Source of the DNA: a virus
Length of the DNA stretch: 23,242 nt
IMG/VR virus record: IMGVR_UViG_3300031841_000268
Span: 1 to 23,242 of that record
Direction: 5' to 3' (one strand)
Shown piece after piece: positions 1-8,002 of this stretch. The notes beneath the pieces are model-generated. The model was not told where the DNA came from. It was given only the letters and a program-made list of their open reading frames with translations, and ran no database searches. A program made the position numbers and the translations under genes. Position 1 is the stretch's first letter. Each line of letters opens with the position of its first letter.

Positions 1-113
1 TAGATTATGATGGTCAGTTTGAAAAGACATTTACAGATCCACTGAAGTTTATCTTAAATGCTATCAACTGGAAACTAGAGAAAGAAGCAACATTAGAGGC
101 ATTTTTTGGATGA
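1..113 (+). CDS. 43: DNA polymerase, gp43-like, C-terminal 36 residues (5' truncated)
   Basis: The open frame enters from the left edge (codons begin at base 3) and stops with TGA at 111-113. The visible tail reads [11 protein letters not shown] near its start and ends in LEAFFG. It resembles from memory the end of T4/RB69 gp43, where a LEKTF-I-x-PL stretch precedes a C-terminal sliding-clamp-binding peptide (LFDMFDF in RB69). The final LEAFFG would be the equivalent clamp-binding motif for a gp45-type clamp. The replication context downstream (UvsX, gp41) agrees. Only 36 residues are visible, so the exonuclease and polymerase domains cannot be checked. The stop overlaps the ATG of the next gene. 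Confidence 0.68.
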   Translation, partial: DYDGQFEKTFTDPLKFILNAINWKLEKEATLEAFFG

Positions 114-268
114 TTGAATCATTAATAATATTGTTTATAGTTTTACATTGGTCATTTGCTTTAGGGCAATTTATTGCTTATAAAAGTGATATACCAATAT
201 CAAGGTTTTTGCTGTTAATATTGTTTATAAAAATGATGACAGTAAATTTAACTCAAGGAGGAGTATAA
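110..268 (+). CDS. small membrane protein, 52 aa
   Basis: The ATG at 110 overlaps the polymerase stop (ATGA), suggesting translational coupling. The product is 52 residues and very hydrophobic. One predicted membrane segment lies at about residues 4-23 ([11 protein letters not shown] onward) and a second at about 31-43 ([13 protein letters not shown]), separated by a short polar turn (YKSDIPI). I do not recognise a family. The last codons overlap the strong Shine-Dalgarno of the next gene (AAGGAGGAG at 255-263). Small two-helix membrane proteins are common among phage accessory genes, but no function can be assigned. Confidence 0.6.
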   Translation: MIESLIILFIVLHWSFALGQFIAYKSDIPISRFLLLILFIKMMTVNLTQGGV

Positions 269-270
269 TT

Positions 271-828
271 ATGAGAGAAGGCGTACAGTTACCTAAGGTA
301 ACATTTAAAGTAAGAACAGGCGATACACAACCAGAAGATGGTGGTTGTCCTATTGGTGGTGCGTGGTTAGATAAAACAACAGACGATTATTTCAAAGGCA
401 AAAGAGTAATCTTGTTTAGTCTACCAGGTGCATTTACACCGACTTGTTCATCAAAACAATTGCCAGGTTTTGAGTATCATTATGAAACTATGAAATCACT
501 AAAGATAGATGAAGTTTATTGTATGAGTGTAAATGATTCGTTTGTAATGAACGCATGGGCAGAAAAAATGAATATATGTAATGTCAAAGTTATACCTGAC
601 GGTTCAGGTAACTTAACTAGATTTTTAGGTATGTTAATTGGTAAAAACCATTTAGGTTTTGGTAATAGAAGTTGGAGATTTATGACAGTAATCAATGATG
701 GTGTAATTGAAAAATGGTGGCAAGAACCAGGTATCAATAACGATGGCACTGATGATGACCCATATGTTGAAACTACACCAGAAAAGATGTTGGCTTATTT
801 ACATGGACCTCACACTCAAACTAGATAA
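271..828 (+). CDS. peroxiredoxin, Prx5/type II AhpC-TSA family
   Basis: A 185-aa thiol peroxidase expected to reduce hydrogen peroxide or alkyl hydroperoxides in the cytoplasm. The peroxidatic site is explicit: P52-GAFTPT-C59 matches the PxxxTxxC signature of peroxiredoxins, and the GAFTPTC..xxLPGF form is typical of the Prx5 subgroup. The conserved active-site Arg is probably R136 in NRSWRF. Cys84 and Cys103 are possible resolving cysteines. No glutaredoxin domain is fused, so the reductant must come from elsewhere. The start is well supported by AAGGAGGAG 7 bases upstream. The gene overlaps the following methyltransferase by 26 bp. A phage-borne peroxiredoxin could protect an infected host from oxidative stress, which is inference. 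Confidence 0.9.
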   Translation: MREGVQLPKVTFKVRTGDTQPEDGGCPIGGAWLDKTTDDYFKGKRVILFSLPGAFTPTCSSKQLPGFEYHYETMKSLKIDEVYCMSVNDSFVMNAWAEKMNICNVKVIPDGSGNLTRFLGMLIGKNHLGFGNRSWRFMTVINDGVIEKWWQEPGINNDGTDDDPYVETTPEKMLAYLHGPHTQTR

Positions 829-1366
829 GAAGTATAATATAATATACGCTGACCCACCATGGCATTTTCAGAATTGGAATAATGAAAACGCACAAACCAA
901 TCCTGAAAAACATTATAATACTATGACTATGAAAGACATAGAAAATTTACCTATTGGTGATATAGCAGACAAAGATTGTGTATTGTTTATGTGGTGTACA
1001 GATCCATTACTACATAAACAGATACCGATTGTTGAGAAGTGGGGATTTACATATAAGACAGTAGGATTTACTTGGGTTAAAACAAACAAAGACAAAATTA
1101 AAAATTATTATTTTAAAGGACCAGGTTACTGGACTAGAGCAAATACTGAAACTTGCATACTTGCAACTAAAGGTAAACCTAAAAGAATGAGTGGTAACGT
1201 AGATAGATTAGTTGTAAGTGAACGTAGAGAACATAGTAGAAAACCTGATAGAATAAGAAACGATATAGTAAAATTATGTGGTGATTTACCACGTATAGAA
1301 TTATTTGCTAGAACATCTATGCCAGGTTGGGATGTTTGGGGAAATCAAGTTGACAAATTCAACTAG
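803..1366 (+). CDS. MT-A70 family adenine-N6 methyltransferase
   Basis: A 187-aa SAM-dependent methyltransferase. The catalytic motif DPPW is at residues 17-20 (YADPPWHF), the MT-A70/IME4 signature. Further family features follow: FMWCTDPLL near 62-70, GYWTRANTE near 108-116 and IELFAR at 165-170. The likely product is N6-methyladenine in DNA. An open frame extends upstream to 707, but that part lies wholly inside the peroxiredoxin gene and matches nothing in the family. I therefore start at ATG 803, the last Met before the conserved core, giving a 26-bp overlap. No restriction endonuclease is adjacent, so it looks like an orphan phage methyltransferase, plausibly for evading restriction or marking phage DNA. 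The last codons contain a sigma70-type promoter. Confidence 0.85.
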   Translation: MDLTLKLDKKYNIIYADPPWHFQNWNNENAQTNPEKHYNTMTMKDIENLPIGDIADKDCVLFMWCTDPLLHKQIPIVEKWGFTYKTVGFTWVKTNKDKIKNYYFKGPGYWTRANTETCILATKGKPKRMSGNVDRLVVSERREHSRKPDRIRNDIVKLCGDLPRIELFARTSMPGWDVWGNQVDKFN

Positions 1367-1378
1367 AAGTGTTATAAT
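1350..1378 (+). promoter_or_regulatory. sigma70-type promoter, perfect consensus
   Basis: TTGACA at 1350-1355 and TATAAT at 1373-1378 are separated by exactly 17 bp, a perfect match to the bacterial housekeeping promoter. It lies over the 3' end of the MT-A70 gene. The expected start site is around 1385, at the ATG of the next gene (1384), so the transcript would be leaderless or that gene would start slightly downstream. Confidence 0.75.
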
Positions 1379-1383
1379 AGATT

Positions 1384-2706
1384 ATGGATTACTTATACAA
1401 ATACGCAAATCACAATAAACTACCTATAATGGATCAAATAACATTTGAGCGTTATACAAACGAAATAGGTAAAGAAAAGTTTAGAGAAGACTTAGCTGCT
1501 TATATTGAAAAAGAAAGACCTGTATTTCCTTTAAAAAAAATTACAAAGGATGATGTAAGAAATGATTTTAAAGAATTGCAAAAATTTGATACAGCCAAAT
1601 ATTTAAAAGTTGACGTTAATAATGTTATGGAAAAATATGACGACTACAAGTATAATTATAAAGAATATGGTCTAGGCATTATAGACGCTCCATCTACTTT
1701 TAATAATATATCAAATCATTTTCATCAAGCCACAAGATTAAATTGTTCAAGTTATAGTTTCAAAGCACCTTTAGATGTATGGCAAAACGGTAACGCAAAA
1801 GACATATGGCGTTGTTTAGGCCCTATATGGCGTGGTATCAATGATATGAAAAAAGTTATAGTTGATGGCAAAGAAGAATTAAGAGGTGGTCAATTAAGTG
1901 AGGCAAGTTATTTAAGTGCTTTTAGATTAGGTACATATATTGCAACACAATTTAAACCTAATGTTGCAAAAACGATTTACGATATAACTAATGCAGGTAG
2001 AGTGTTAGATACAAGTTGTGGTTGGGGTGATAGACTTGCAGGTTTTTATGCTAGTAATGCAACACAATATTATGGTTGTGATCCTAATCCAAACACATAC
2101 GAACAATACATGGAACAATGTGTTTATTATGAAGAGTTATTAGGTAATGGTGCTGACGTAGATGAAAGAGTTGACGAAAAAGGTAGAAATTATTTCACAA
2201 TGTCAGGTCGCAAGTTTGTAAAAATATATAGATGTGGTGCTGAAGATTTACCTTGGGAAGATATAACTAATATAGATTGTGCCTTTACAAGTCCACCATA
2301 TTTTTCTACTGAAGAATATAATAAAGGAGGAGAATACGAAGAAGATCAATCTTGGTTTAAGTTTAATGAATATAATAAATGGCGTGATGATTTTTATTTA
2401 CCAGTTTCAAAAAAAAGTTTTAATTCACTATCTTCTAATGGTCATTTGTTTATCAATATTATGGATCCTAAAGTTAAAAATCACAGACATAAAAGCTGTG
2501 ATGAATTAGTTGACAGTATGAAAGAACACTTTGTTGGTCAAATAGGTATGAGAATTATGCAAAGACCTAAATCAGATAAGTTATTTGAAAGTGAAGAAGC
2601 AAAGCAAGAGTTTATGAATAAAACATATATAGAAAATGTATGGTGTTTTTCTAAAAAAAAGATAGACTATTTTAGAGAAGCAAGAACAAGTGTATTACCA
2701 ATATGA
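1384..2706 (+). CDS. DNA methyltransferase with TSPPY motif
   Basis: A 440-aa class I SAM-dependent methyltransferase. The SAM-binding motif I is VLDTSCGWGDRLAG at residues 207-220, followed by an acidic strand end (YYGCDPNP). The catalytic motif IV is TSPPY at 302-306. TSPPY is most typical of N4-cytosine methyltransferases, although some adenine enzymes share it, so the target base is uncertain. The roughly 200-residue N-terminal region is unusual, carries no motif I recognise and may set DNA specificity. The ATG at 1384 has no Shine-Dalgarno and coincides with the expected transcription start of the promoter at 1350-1378. An alternative Met at 1429 exists but also lacks a clear ribosome site. 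The end overlaps the next gene by 4 bp (ATGA). Confidence 0.8.
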   Translation: MDYLYKYANHNKLPIMDQITFERYTNEIGKEKFREDLAAYIEKERPVFPLKKITKDDVRNDFKELQKFDTAKYLKVDVNNVMEKYDDYKYNYKEYGLGIIDAPSTFNNISNHFHQATRLNCSSYSFKAPLDVWQNGNAKDIWRCLGPIWRGINDMKKVIVDGKEELRGGQLSEASYLSAFRLGTYIATQFKPNVAKTIYDITNAGRVLDTSCGWGDRLAGFYASNATQYYGCDPNPNTYEQYMEQCVYYEELLGNGADVDERVDEKGRNYFTMSGRKFVKIYRCGAEDLPWEDITNIDCAFTSPPYFSTEEYNKGGEYEEDQSWFKFNEYNKWRDDFYLPVSKKSFNSLSSNGHLFINIMDPKVKNHRHKSCDELVDSMKEHFVGQIGMRIMQRPKSDKLFESEEAKQEFMNKTYIENVWCFSKKKIDYFREARTSVLPI

Positions 2707-3488
2707 TAAAGTTTTTTAAAGAATTAATTAAATCATTTAAAAAAGATAAACCTAATATCACGTGGTTTACTGATAGACCAGGTTTAGAAAAAGTTATTCC
2801 ACCAATTAAATACATACCAGAATGGTATAAACAGGCTAATAGAAAAAGACCAGACGCAGATTTTAAAAATAAACCTATTGATAGTAAAGATGATGTAAAC
2901 AAAGGAACAATAAGACACTGTCCTGCATTACCTGAATTTTTTTCTATGGGTTATGTTGTCCCTTTATGGTGTGACATATGGATTAATTCAGATGAAAAGA
3001 CATGGCGATATAAAATACCGACTGAAAGATTTACATTTTCACATCATGGTAATCATCAATTTAAAAGTTTAATACCAGAGTCAGCTAGAGATTTTTCATT
3101 TATATTGAAACCACAATGTCCTTGGCACGTTAAAACATCACCAGGTTGGAGTGTTTTACAACTTCCAGTTTACTATGATTTTAATCCACACTTTCATACT
3201 TTACCTGGTGTAATTAGATCAGATATTCACAATCAAATAAATCAACAAATGGTTATACATAACTATGGCGAAATTAATTTAGCAAGAGGAACGCCATTAG
3301 CACAATACATACCAATTAAAAGAGAATTTTTAGATGAGGTAATTACTTACACATCACCAAGTCATAGACCTGAATTGTTTTATGGTGTAGAGGCTCAAAG
3401 ATTAAATATTCAAACAAGATGGTTTGGGGGATATAACTGGTTAAAAACACGTAAGAAGGAAGAAAAAAAGTGTCCTTTTCATAAATAA
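2703..3488 (+). CDS. conserved hypothetical phage protein, 261 aa
   Basis: I do not recognise a characterised family. The N-terminus is short and basic (MIKFFKELIKSFKK), followed by a mixed, probably globular body rich in aromatic residues, His and Pro. Noticeable motifs are CPWHVKTSPGWS, FHTLPGVIRSD and RGTPLAQYIPIKRE. The last looks like the closing strand of a beta-sandwich or cupin-like fold, which is only an impression. There is no signal peptide or clear membrane segment. The C-terminus ends in a Lys/Glu-rich tail with KKCPFHK. It overlaps the methyltransferase by 4 bp and probably shares its transcript, so a link to DNA modification is possible but unproven. Confidence 0.75.
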   Translation: MIKFFKELIKSFKKDKPNITWFTDRPGLEKVIPPIKYIPEWYKQANRKRPDADFKNKPIDSKDDVNKGTIRHCPALPEFFSMGYVVPLWCDIWINSDEKTWRYKIPTERFTFSHHGNHQFKSLIPESARDFSFILKPQCPWHVKTSPGWSVLQLPVYYDFNPHFHTLPGVIRSDIHNQINQQMVIHNYGEINLARGTPLAQYIPIKREFLDEVITYTSPSHRPELFYGVEAQRLNIQTRWFGGYNWLKTRKKEEKKCPFHK

Positions 3489-3490
3489 CT

Positions 3491-3814
3491 ATGATGGCAA
3501 TTGCAGAAAAAGATTACATAGATTTAAAAGCATATTGGGATTATCAACGTAAGTTGGAATACAATAGAGAATTACTTAGAAAACAAATTGTTAATGTTCA
3601 AAATAAGTACAACTTTCATTATCCAGAAATGTCACCAGATGAAATGTTTACTTTATTATGGGGTAAAATAACTGAAACTGATTTAGAAAGTCCACCTAAA
3701 ACGTGGATACCTGAAGATGAAAAATATAAACTATGGAAAGAACTTAATCAATTGCCAAAACCATCAGGTAGACCAGTTGTATTAAGAGCTCGAAAGAGTG
3801 ATGAAAAACTTTGA
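3491..3814 (+). CDS. hypothetical protein, 107 aa
   Basis: No family recognised. The 107-residue product is probably helical in its first half (YWDYQRKLEYNRELLRKQIV), with a Pro-rich second half and a basic end (RPVVLRARKSDEKL). Two adjacent ATGs (3491, 3494) are possible starts, and neither has a convincing Shine-Dalgarno. A CATAAATA sequence at 3480-3487 sits directly before it. The end overlaps the DUF4385 gene. It is probably cytoplasmic. Confidence 0.6.
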   Translation: MMAIAEKDYIDLKAYWDYQRKLEYNRELLRKQIVNVQNKYNFHYPEMSPDEMFTLLWGKITETDLESPPKTWIPEDEKYKLWKELNQLPKPSGRPVVLRARKSDEKL

Positions 3815-4295
3815 TTATAAATTAAATTATAAAAAACTAAATTTTAAAGACCCAACCATAAGAAAACTATACAGAATAGGTCGTGGTGAACAAGGTGTAT
3901 TACTTGTAAGACCATATACTAATTTTATTTGTACATACTGGCGATTTAAAACTGTTCCTGAGGCAAAACTAAGTGCTAAAAGAATATATGAAATTTACGC
4001 ATGGTATAGAGCAAAAAAAGATTTTATAGGTATGGATATGTGTAGAAAGTTTTTAGAAATGGGTTTTACAAGAGCAAGACGATATGCTAATCATAGAGAC
4101 GGCAAAAAATATGATAGTAATGGTAAAGTAAAACCACAAGAAAAAGACGCCATGACTTGCGAAAAGGCAAAATCTGCTAGTATATTTAAAACATTTAGAG
4201 ATAAGGTCACTAAAGATAAGATATACATAGATATGAGAAAAAACTGGCGTGAATTAGAAAACGCACATGAGAATAATAATACACAAAGGATATAA
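3801..4295 (+). CDS. DUF4385 family protein
   Basis: A 164-aa protein recognised as DUF4385 by several family blocks: FDYKLNYKKLNF at the N-terminus, YRIGRGEQGVLLVRPYT, YWRFKT, DFIGMDMCRKFLEMGFTRARRYANH and a SASIFK helix near the end. DUF4385 is an uncharacterised family seen in bacteria and T4-like phages. The invariant Arg, Asp and Lys residues suggest an enzyme or nucleic-acid-associated role, but no activity is known to me. The frame can also start at GTG 3798, three bases earlier. I prefer ATG 3801 because FDYK follows immediately. It overlaps the previous gene by 14 bp. Confidence 0.82.
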   Translation: MKNFDYKLNYKKLNFKDPTIRKLYRIGRGEQGVLLVRPYTNFICTYWRFKTVPEAKLSAKRIYEIYAWYRAKKDFIGMDMCRKFLEMGFTRARRYANHRDGKKYDSNGKVKPQEKDAMTCEKAKSASIFKTFRDKVTKDKIYIDMRKNWRELENAHENNNTQRI

Positions 4296-4302
4296 AAACT
4301 AT

Positions 4303-4440
4303 ATGACACACGATTTTGTTTCAAAGGACATTGACAAAATAATGAAAGTGTGTTATGATTTAAATATCAAACAATATAGTTTAGTGTTTAGTGAAAAAGA
4401 AAGAGGAGATTATGAACGATTTTTTAAAAGACGTAATTAA
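4303..4440 (+). CDS. possible small protein, 45 aa, overlapping uvsX start
   Basis: An uninterrupted 45-codon frame runs from ATG 4303 to TAA 4438-4440. It starts 7 bp after the DUF4385 stop and overlaps the uvsX start by 29 bp in another frame. The product is polar and charged ([15 protein letters not shown] at the start, FFKRRN at the end). It fills the only gap between the two genes, as expected in such a compact genome. It also encloses the uvsX promoter at 4331-4359, and AAGGA at 4286-4290 is too distant for a good ribosome site. It may equally be a chance open frame. Confidence 0.33.
   Translation: MTHDFVSKDIDKIMKVCYDLNIKQYSLVFSEKERGDYERFFKRRN
4331..4359 (+). promoter_or_regulatory. 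sigma70-type promoter upstream of uvsX
   Basis: TTGACA at 4331-4336 and TATGAT at 4354-4359 are separated by 17 bp, one mismatch from perfect consensus. Transcription would begin near 4366, leaving about 46 bases of leader before the uvsX ATG at 4412. This would be an early/host-polymerase promoter for uvsX, the following small gene and gp41. Confidence 0.7.
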
Positions 4441-5431
4441 AGAGACAGGCAATGAATATGCTACTCTAGTAAGTGAAGGTGTTGAAGCAGGTGATGTTGA
4501 TAGTTTTATTGACACAGGTTCTTATACACTAAATGCTTTACTATCAGGTTCAGTTTATGGTGGTCTACCATCAAACAAGATAACTGCTATTGCAGGTGAA
4601 GCTGCAACTGGTAAAACATTTTTTGCCTTAGGTATAGTAAAAAGTTTTTTAGACAAACACAAAGACGCAGGTGTGATTTACTTTGAATCAGAAAGTGCGT
4701 TAACAAAAGATATAGTTGAGAGTAGAGGCGTTGATAGTAAAAGAATGGTTATTGTGCCTGTTGCAACTGTACAAGAGTTTAGACATCAATCAATTAAAGT
4801 TATTGACAAATACTTAGAACAACCAGAAGATAAAAGACAACCATTAATGTTTGTGTTAGATAGTTTAGGTATGTTATCAACTACAAAAGAAATGGAAGAT
4901 ACTGCTGAGGGTAAAGAAACTAGAGATATGACTAGATCGCAGATTGTTAAGGCTGCATTTAGAGTTTTAACATTAAAACTAGGTAAGGCAAAAGTACCTA
5001 TGATAATGACAAACCATACTTATGATGTTATTGGTTCTATGTTCCCACAAAAAGAAATGGGTGGTGGTAGTGGTTTAAAATACGCTGCTAGTAATATAGT
5101 TTATCTATCTAAAAGAAAAGAAAAAGATGGTAAAGAAATTATCGGTAATGTAATACATTGTAAAAATTATAAATCAAGGTTGACAAAAGAAAATGCAATG
5201 GTTGATGTTAGATTAACTTACAAATCAGGCCTTGAAAGATACTATGGTCTATTAGACCTTGCTGTAAAACATGGTGTATTTAAATCAGTATCAACAAGAA
5301 TAGAATTACCAGACGGATCAAAACAATATGCAAAAACTATCAATAATGAACCTGATAAATTCTATACTAAAGAGGTTCTCAATAAGATTGACGAAGCTGC
5401 CAAAAAAGAGTTCCTCTATGGCACAGAATAA
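4412..5431 (+). CDS. uvsX: UvsX-like RecA-family recombinase
   Basis: A 339-aa strand-exchange ATPase that would form filaments on single-stranded DNA for recombination-dependent replication and repair. Walker A is GEAATGKT at residues 62-69, the likely catalytic Glu lies in YFESES near 92, and Walker B is LMFVLD at 145-150. A DNA-binding loop L2-like segment ([11 protein letters not shown]) lies at 217-227. The frame opens at a GTG at 4391. ATG 4412 is preferred because AGAGGAG lies just upstream and the extra residues (MKKKEEI) would merely translate that ribosome site. T4 UvsX is 391 aa, so this is somewhat shorter. The order uvsX, small gene, gp41 places it in a replication operon. Confidence 0.9.
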   Translation: MNDFLKDVIKETGNEYATLVSEGVEAGDVDSFIDTGSYTLNALLSGSVYGGLPSNKITAIAGEAATGKTFFALGIVKSFLDKHKDAGVIYFESESALTKDIVESRGVDSKRMVIVPVATVQEFRHQSIKVIDKYLEQPEDKRQPLMFVLDSLGMLSTTKEMEDTAEGKETRDMTRSQIVKAAFRVLTLKLGKAKVPMIMTNHTYDVIGSMFPQKEMGGGSGLKYAASNIVYLSKRKEKDGKEIIGNVIHCKNYKSRLTKENAMVDVRLTYKSGLERYYGLLDLAVKHGVFKSVSTRIELPDGSKQYAKTINNEPDKFYTKEVLNKIDEAAKKEFLYGTE

Positions 5432-5717
5432 AACAAAATACGTCTTTGTACAAAGAGAGGTTGACGACTTTTCCTGTATAAAGATAACAGATGGACCATA
5501 TGAAGGTGTTATATATACTTATGGTCAAGTTAAGTTTGCAGAAAAAGAGGTTGCAGGACAATTACCTTTAAAATTTACCTATAATGTACAAAGAAATATA
5601 AATGATGTAGATACCGAAAGTGAAGATTTTAGAAACGCCATTGGCAATATATTAATAGAAGTAATGGAAAAACAATTAAAGGAAGGTAAACTTAACATAA
5701 ATGAGCGACAGACTTGA
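5418..5717 (+). CDS. conserved-position small protein between uvsX and gp41, 99 aa
   Basis: The open frame extends up to 5328, but that part lies inside uvsX. ATG 5418 ([14 protein letters not shown]) gives a 99-aa product overlapping uvsX by 14 bp and gp41 by 17 bp. The N-terminal half looks like beta-strands ([19 protein letters not shown], then [11 protein letters not shown]) and the C-terminal part like a helix ([20 protein letters not shown]). I recognise no domain. Its fixed place between recombinase and helicase suggests a DNA-replication accessory role, which is inference from position only. Confidence 0.75.
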   Translation: MAQNKTKYVFVQREVDDFSCIKITDGPYEGVIYTYGQVKFAEKEVAGQLPLKFTYNVQRNINDVDTESEDFRNAIGNILIEVMEKQLKEGKLNINERQT

Positions 5718-7098
5718 AACAACAATATTAAAAAATCTAATTCATAACGAAGCTTTCAGTAGAAAAGTTTTACCTTTTATTAAAACAGATTACTTTACTT
5801 CAAACGAAGAAGTAACCATATTTAAATTAATAGAAAATTATATTTTACAATATAACAACCTACCATCAAAAGAAGCAATTAGTATTGAGTTAAGTAATTT
5901 AAAAAGTATTACTGAAGATGAATATAAAATTGCTAAAAGAGTTTTAGATAGTTTAAACGCAGACGAAAAAACAGATATAGAATGGTTAACAGATACTACA
6001 GAAAAATGGTGTAAAGATCGTGCTGTTCATAATGCTGTACTATCAGGTATCAAAATATTAGACGGCAAAGATAAGAGACACACACCTGAAGCAATTCCTA
6101 CTATATTATCAGACGCTCTTGCTGTTTCGTTTGATACACATATCGGGCATGATTACTTAAATCAAACAGATGAAAGATTCGATTATTATCATAAAGAAGA
6201 AGAAAGATTAAAATTTGATTTAAATTATTTCAACAGAATAACAAAAGGTGGTTTACCACCTAAGACTTTAAACGTGGCACTTGCAGGCACTGGTGTTGGT
6301 AAGTCTTTGTTTATGTGTCATCTAGCTGCGTCAATGATTATGCAAGGCAGAAATGTATTATACATAACTTTAGAAATGGCTGAAGAGCGTATCGCAGAAA
6401 GAATAGACGCTAATCTTTTAGATGTAACCATTGACGAACTTTATGAAATGCCTAAACAATATTATGATACTAAGATTGCAAAACTAAAACAAAAGGCTCA
6501 AGGTAAATTAATTATAAAAGAATATCCTACTGCGTCTGCTCATGCAGGTCATTTTAAATCTTTGATGGATGAACTTGCATTAAAGAAATCATTTAAACCA
6601 GATATTGTCTTTGTTGATTATTTAAATATCTGTTCATCAAGTAGATTTAAAGGTGGTAATATATCTTCATATTTCTATATCAAAGCAATTGCTGAAGAAC
6701 TTAGAGGTCTTGCTGTGAGATATGATTTACCTATTGTGTCTGCTACACAAACAACTAGAAGTGGTTATATGTCAAGTGATGTTGGTTTAGAAGATACTTC
6801 AGAAAGTTTTGGTCTTCCTGCAACGGCAGACTTTATGTTTGCTATTATATCTAACGAAGACTTAGAACAATTAAATCAATTAAAAATTAAACAACTAAAA
6901 AATAGATACAATGATCCAGGTATTAATCGTGCTTTTATTATTGGTGTAGATAGAAGTAAAATGAGATTATATGACGTAGAACAATCAGCACAAAATTTAA
7001 CAGATGGTAACCAAGAGAGTGAAGAACAACTAAATCAACCTGCAGGACCTAGGCCAGCAGAAAATGTTTATGACAAGTTTTCAGATTTTAAAGTATGA
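5701..7098 (+). CDS. 41: gp41-like replicative DNA helicase (DnaB family)
   Basis: A 465-aa hexameric 5'-3' helicase of the DnaB/T4 gp41 type that would unwind the phage fork and bind primase. The N-terminal helical domain spans about 1-150. The RecA-like motor follows, with Walker A GTGVGKS at 196-202, the catalytic Glu in ITLEMAEER near 225, Walker B VFVDYL at 303-308 and a sensor-like SATQTTR at 347-353. The length is close to T4 gp41 (475 aa). The C-terminal 40 residues are polar and Gln/Pro-rich, probably disordered, and possibly a partner-binding tail. Start and stop overlap the neighbours, so it is co-expressed with uvsX. Confidence 0.92.
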   Translation: MSDRLETTILKNLIHNEAFSRKVLPFIKTDYFTSNEEVTIFKLIENYILQYNNLPSKEAISIELSNLKSITEDEYKIAKRVLDSLNADEKTDIEWLTDTTEKWCKDRAVHNAVLSGIKILDGKDKRHTPEAIPTILSDALAVSFDTHIGHDYLNQTDERFDYYHKEEERLKFDLNYFNRITKGGLPPKTLNVALAGTGVGKSLFMCHLAASMIMQGRNVLYITLEMAEERIAERIDANLLDVTIDELYEMPKQYYDTKIAKLKQKAQGKLIIKEYPTASAHAGHFKSLMDELALKKSFKPDIVFVDYLNICSSSRFKGGNISSYFYIKAIAEELRGLAVRYDLPIVSATQTTRSGYMSSDVGLEDTSESFGLPATADFMFAIISNEDLEQLNQLKIKQLKNRYNDPGINRAFIIGVDRSKMRLYDVEQSAQNLTDGNQESEEQLNQPAGPRPAENVYDKFSDFKV

Positions 7099-7718
7099 AC
7101 AAAATAGAATTGTTTAGTACACCTATAATATACATTGAAAATTTTTTAAATGATAATGTAAGAAAAAGTATTGTAAAACACATAGATGATAATTCAAATA
7201 TTTTTTCTAACTTAGGTAATGTTGAAAATGTAGGTTACGGCAACTTTAAAATATCACATTTTAAAAATGATAAGTTTAAATTTAAAGAAGGTGATTACAT
7301 AGTAGATTATTTTACAAACAATATACCCGAGTGCAAAAATTTTAAACAAGATATACAAAACATAATAGATAAAACTTCAATAGAATTAGGATTTACAAAT
7401 TTAAAAGTAGATAATTCATGGATTACAATAATGGATAAAGAGAGTAGTTTAATGAGACACGACCATATACCATCTAAACTAAGTGGTGTAATATATTTAA
7501 ATATAGATGAGTCTAGCAGTGATATATACTTTTATAATCCTAATGATAAAATTAAATTATATCAATTTGATAAGGCAGATAAAAACAATTGTAGAAATTT
7601 TTATTTTAAACCAAAAAACAACGACTTGATAATATTTCCATCATGGATTGAGCATGATTCAAGTTATAAAGTAAATCAATCAACAAATAGGATAGCGTTA
7701 AGTTTTAATTCATTATGA
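7095..7718 (+). CDS. putative 2OG-Fe(II) oxygenase (first of two)
   Basis: A 207-aa protein resembling the phage 2OG-Fe(II) oxygenase group. Key blocks are DNSWITIMDKES, then RHDHIPSKLSGVIYLN with H122 and H124 as candidate iron ligands, then LIIFPSWIEH with H187, and a closing NRIALSFN with R199 as the likely 2-oxoglutarate-binding Arg. This pattern (H..H.....LSGV.YL, ..FPSWxxH.., NRxxxSFN) is characteristic. The enzyme would use O2 and 2-oxoglutarate to hydroxylate an unknown substrate: protein, nucleotide or DNA base. It overlaps gp41 by 4 bp (ATGA). Codon use is especially AT-rich. Confidence 0.78.
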   Translation: MNKIELFSTPIIYIENFLNDNVRKSIVKHIDDNSNIFSNLGNVENVGYGNFKISHFKNDKFKFKEGDYIVDYFTNNIPECKNFKQDIQNIIDKTSIELGFTNLKVDNSWITIMDKESSLMRHDHIPSKLSGVIYLNIDESSSDIYFYNPNDKIKLYQFDKADKNNCRNFYFKPKNNDLIIFPSWIEHDSSYKVNQSTNRIALSFNSL

Positions 7719-8002
7719 TAAAAAGAAAAGTACAAAGAGTAAGGTTTCATAAAGGTGATAAAAGACCTGGCAATACAAGAAATGGTGTTTACTACAAATC
7801 TGCCATGGTTAAAAAGAATGGTAAGATACTTTGGCGTGCTATTGAAATGCCTAGAGGATTAGTTTTAAAAGAGTCTTTCTTTGAAGAAGATATAAAAAAA
7901 GTAGTTAAGTTTCAAAACAAAAATAAAACATTTGGTAAATTTGGTTTTCCAAGTTGTTTTGATATAAGAAGTGATGAAGAAATACGAAGTAGTCAGAAAT
8001 GA
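7715..8002 (+). CDS. small basic hypothetical protein, 95 aa
   Basis: No family recognised. The first half is very basic with a probable beta-hairpin (MIKRKVQRVRFHKGDKRPG, then VYYKSAMVKKNGKILWRAIE), like a small nucleic-acid-binding fold. The rest is Lys/Phe-rich. It overlaps the flanking oxygenase genes on both sides (4 bp and 29 bp) and is almost certainly co-translated with them. It could be a partner of the oxygenases or a DNA/RNA-binding protein. Neither is shown by the sequence. Confidence 0.6.
   Translation: MIKRKVQRVRFHKGDKRPGNTRNGVYYKSAMVKKNGKILWRAIEMPRGLVLKESFFEEDIKKVVKFQNKNKTFGKFGFPSCFDIRSDEEIRSSQK

Noticed and set aside
707-802. N-terminal extension of the MT-A70 methyltransferase to ATG 707
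   Set aside because: The extension is inside the peroxiredoxin gene in another frame and resembles no methyltransferase sequence. ATG 803 places the conserved YADPPW core at the expected distance.
4412-4447. UvsX N-terminus ([11 protein letters not shown]) as a capsid-targeting leader
   Set aside because: It superficially fits the V/I-x-E pattern, but UvsX acts in the cytoplasm on replication DNA and lacks the Lys-aromatic start. It is a reminder that the pattern is short and can arise by chance.
4510-5185. Further TTGACA hexamers within uvsX (around 4510, 4803 and 5178)
   Set aside because: None has a TATAAT-like hexamer at 16-18 bp, so they are not supported as promoters.
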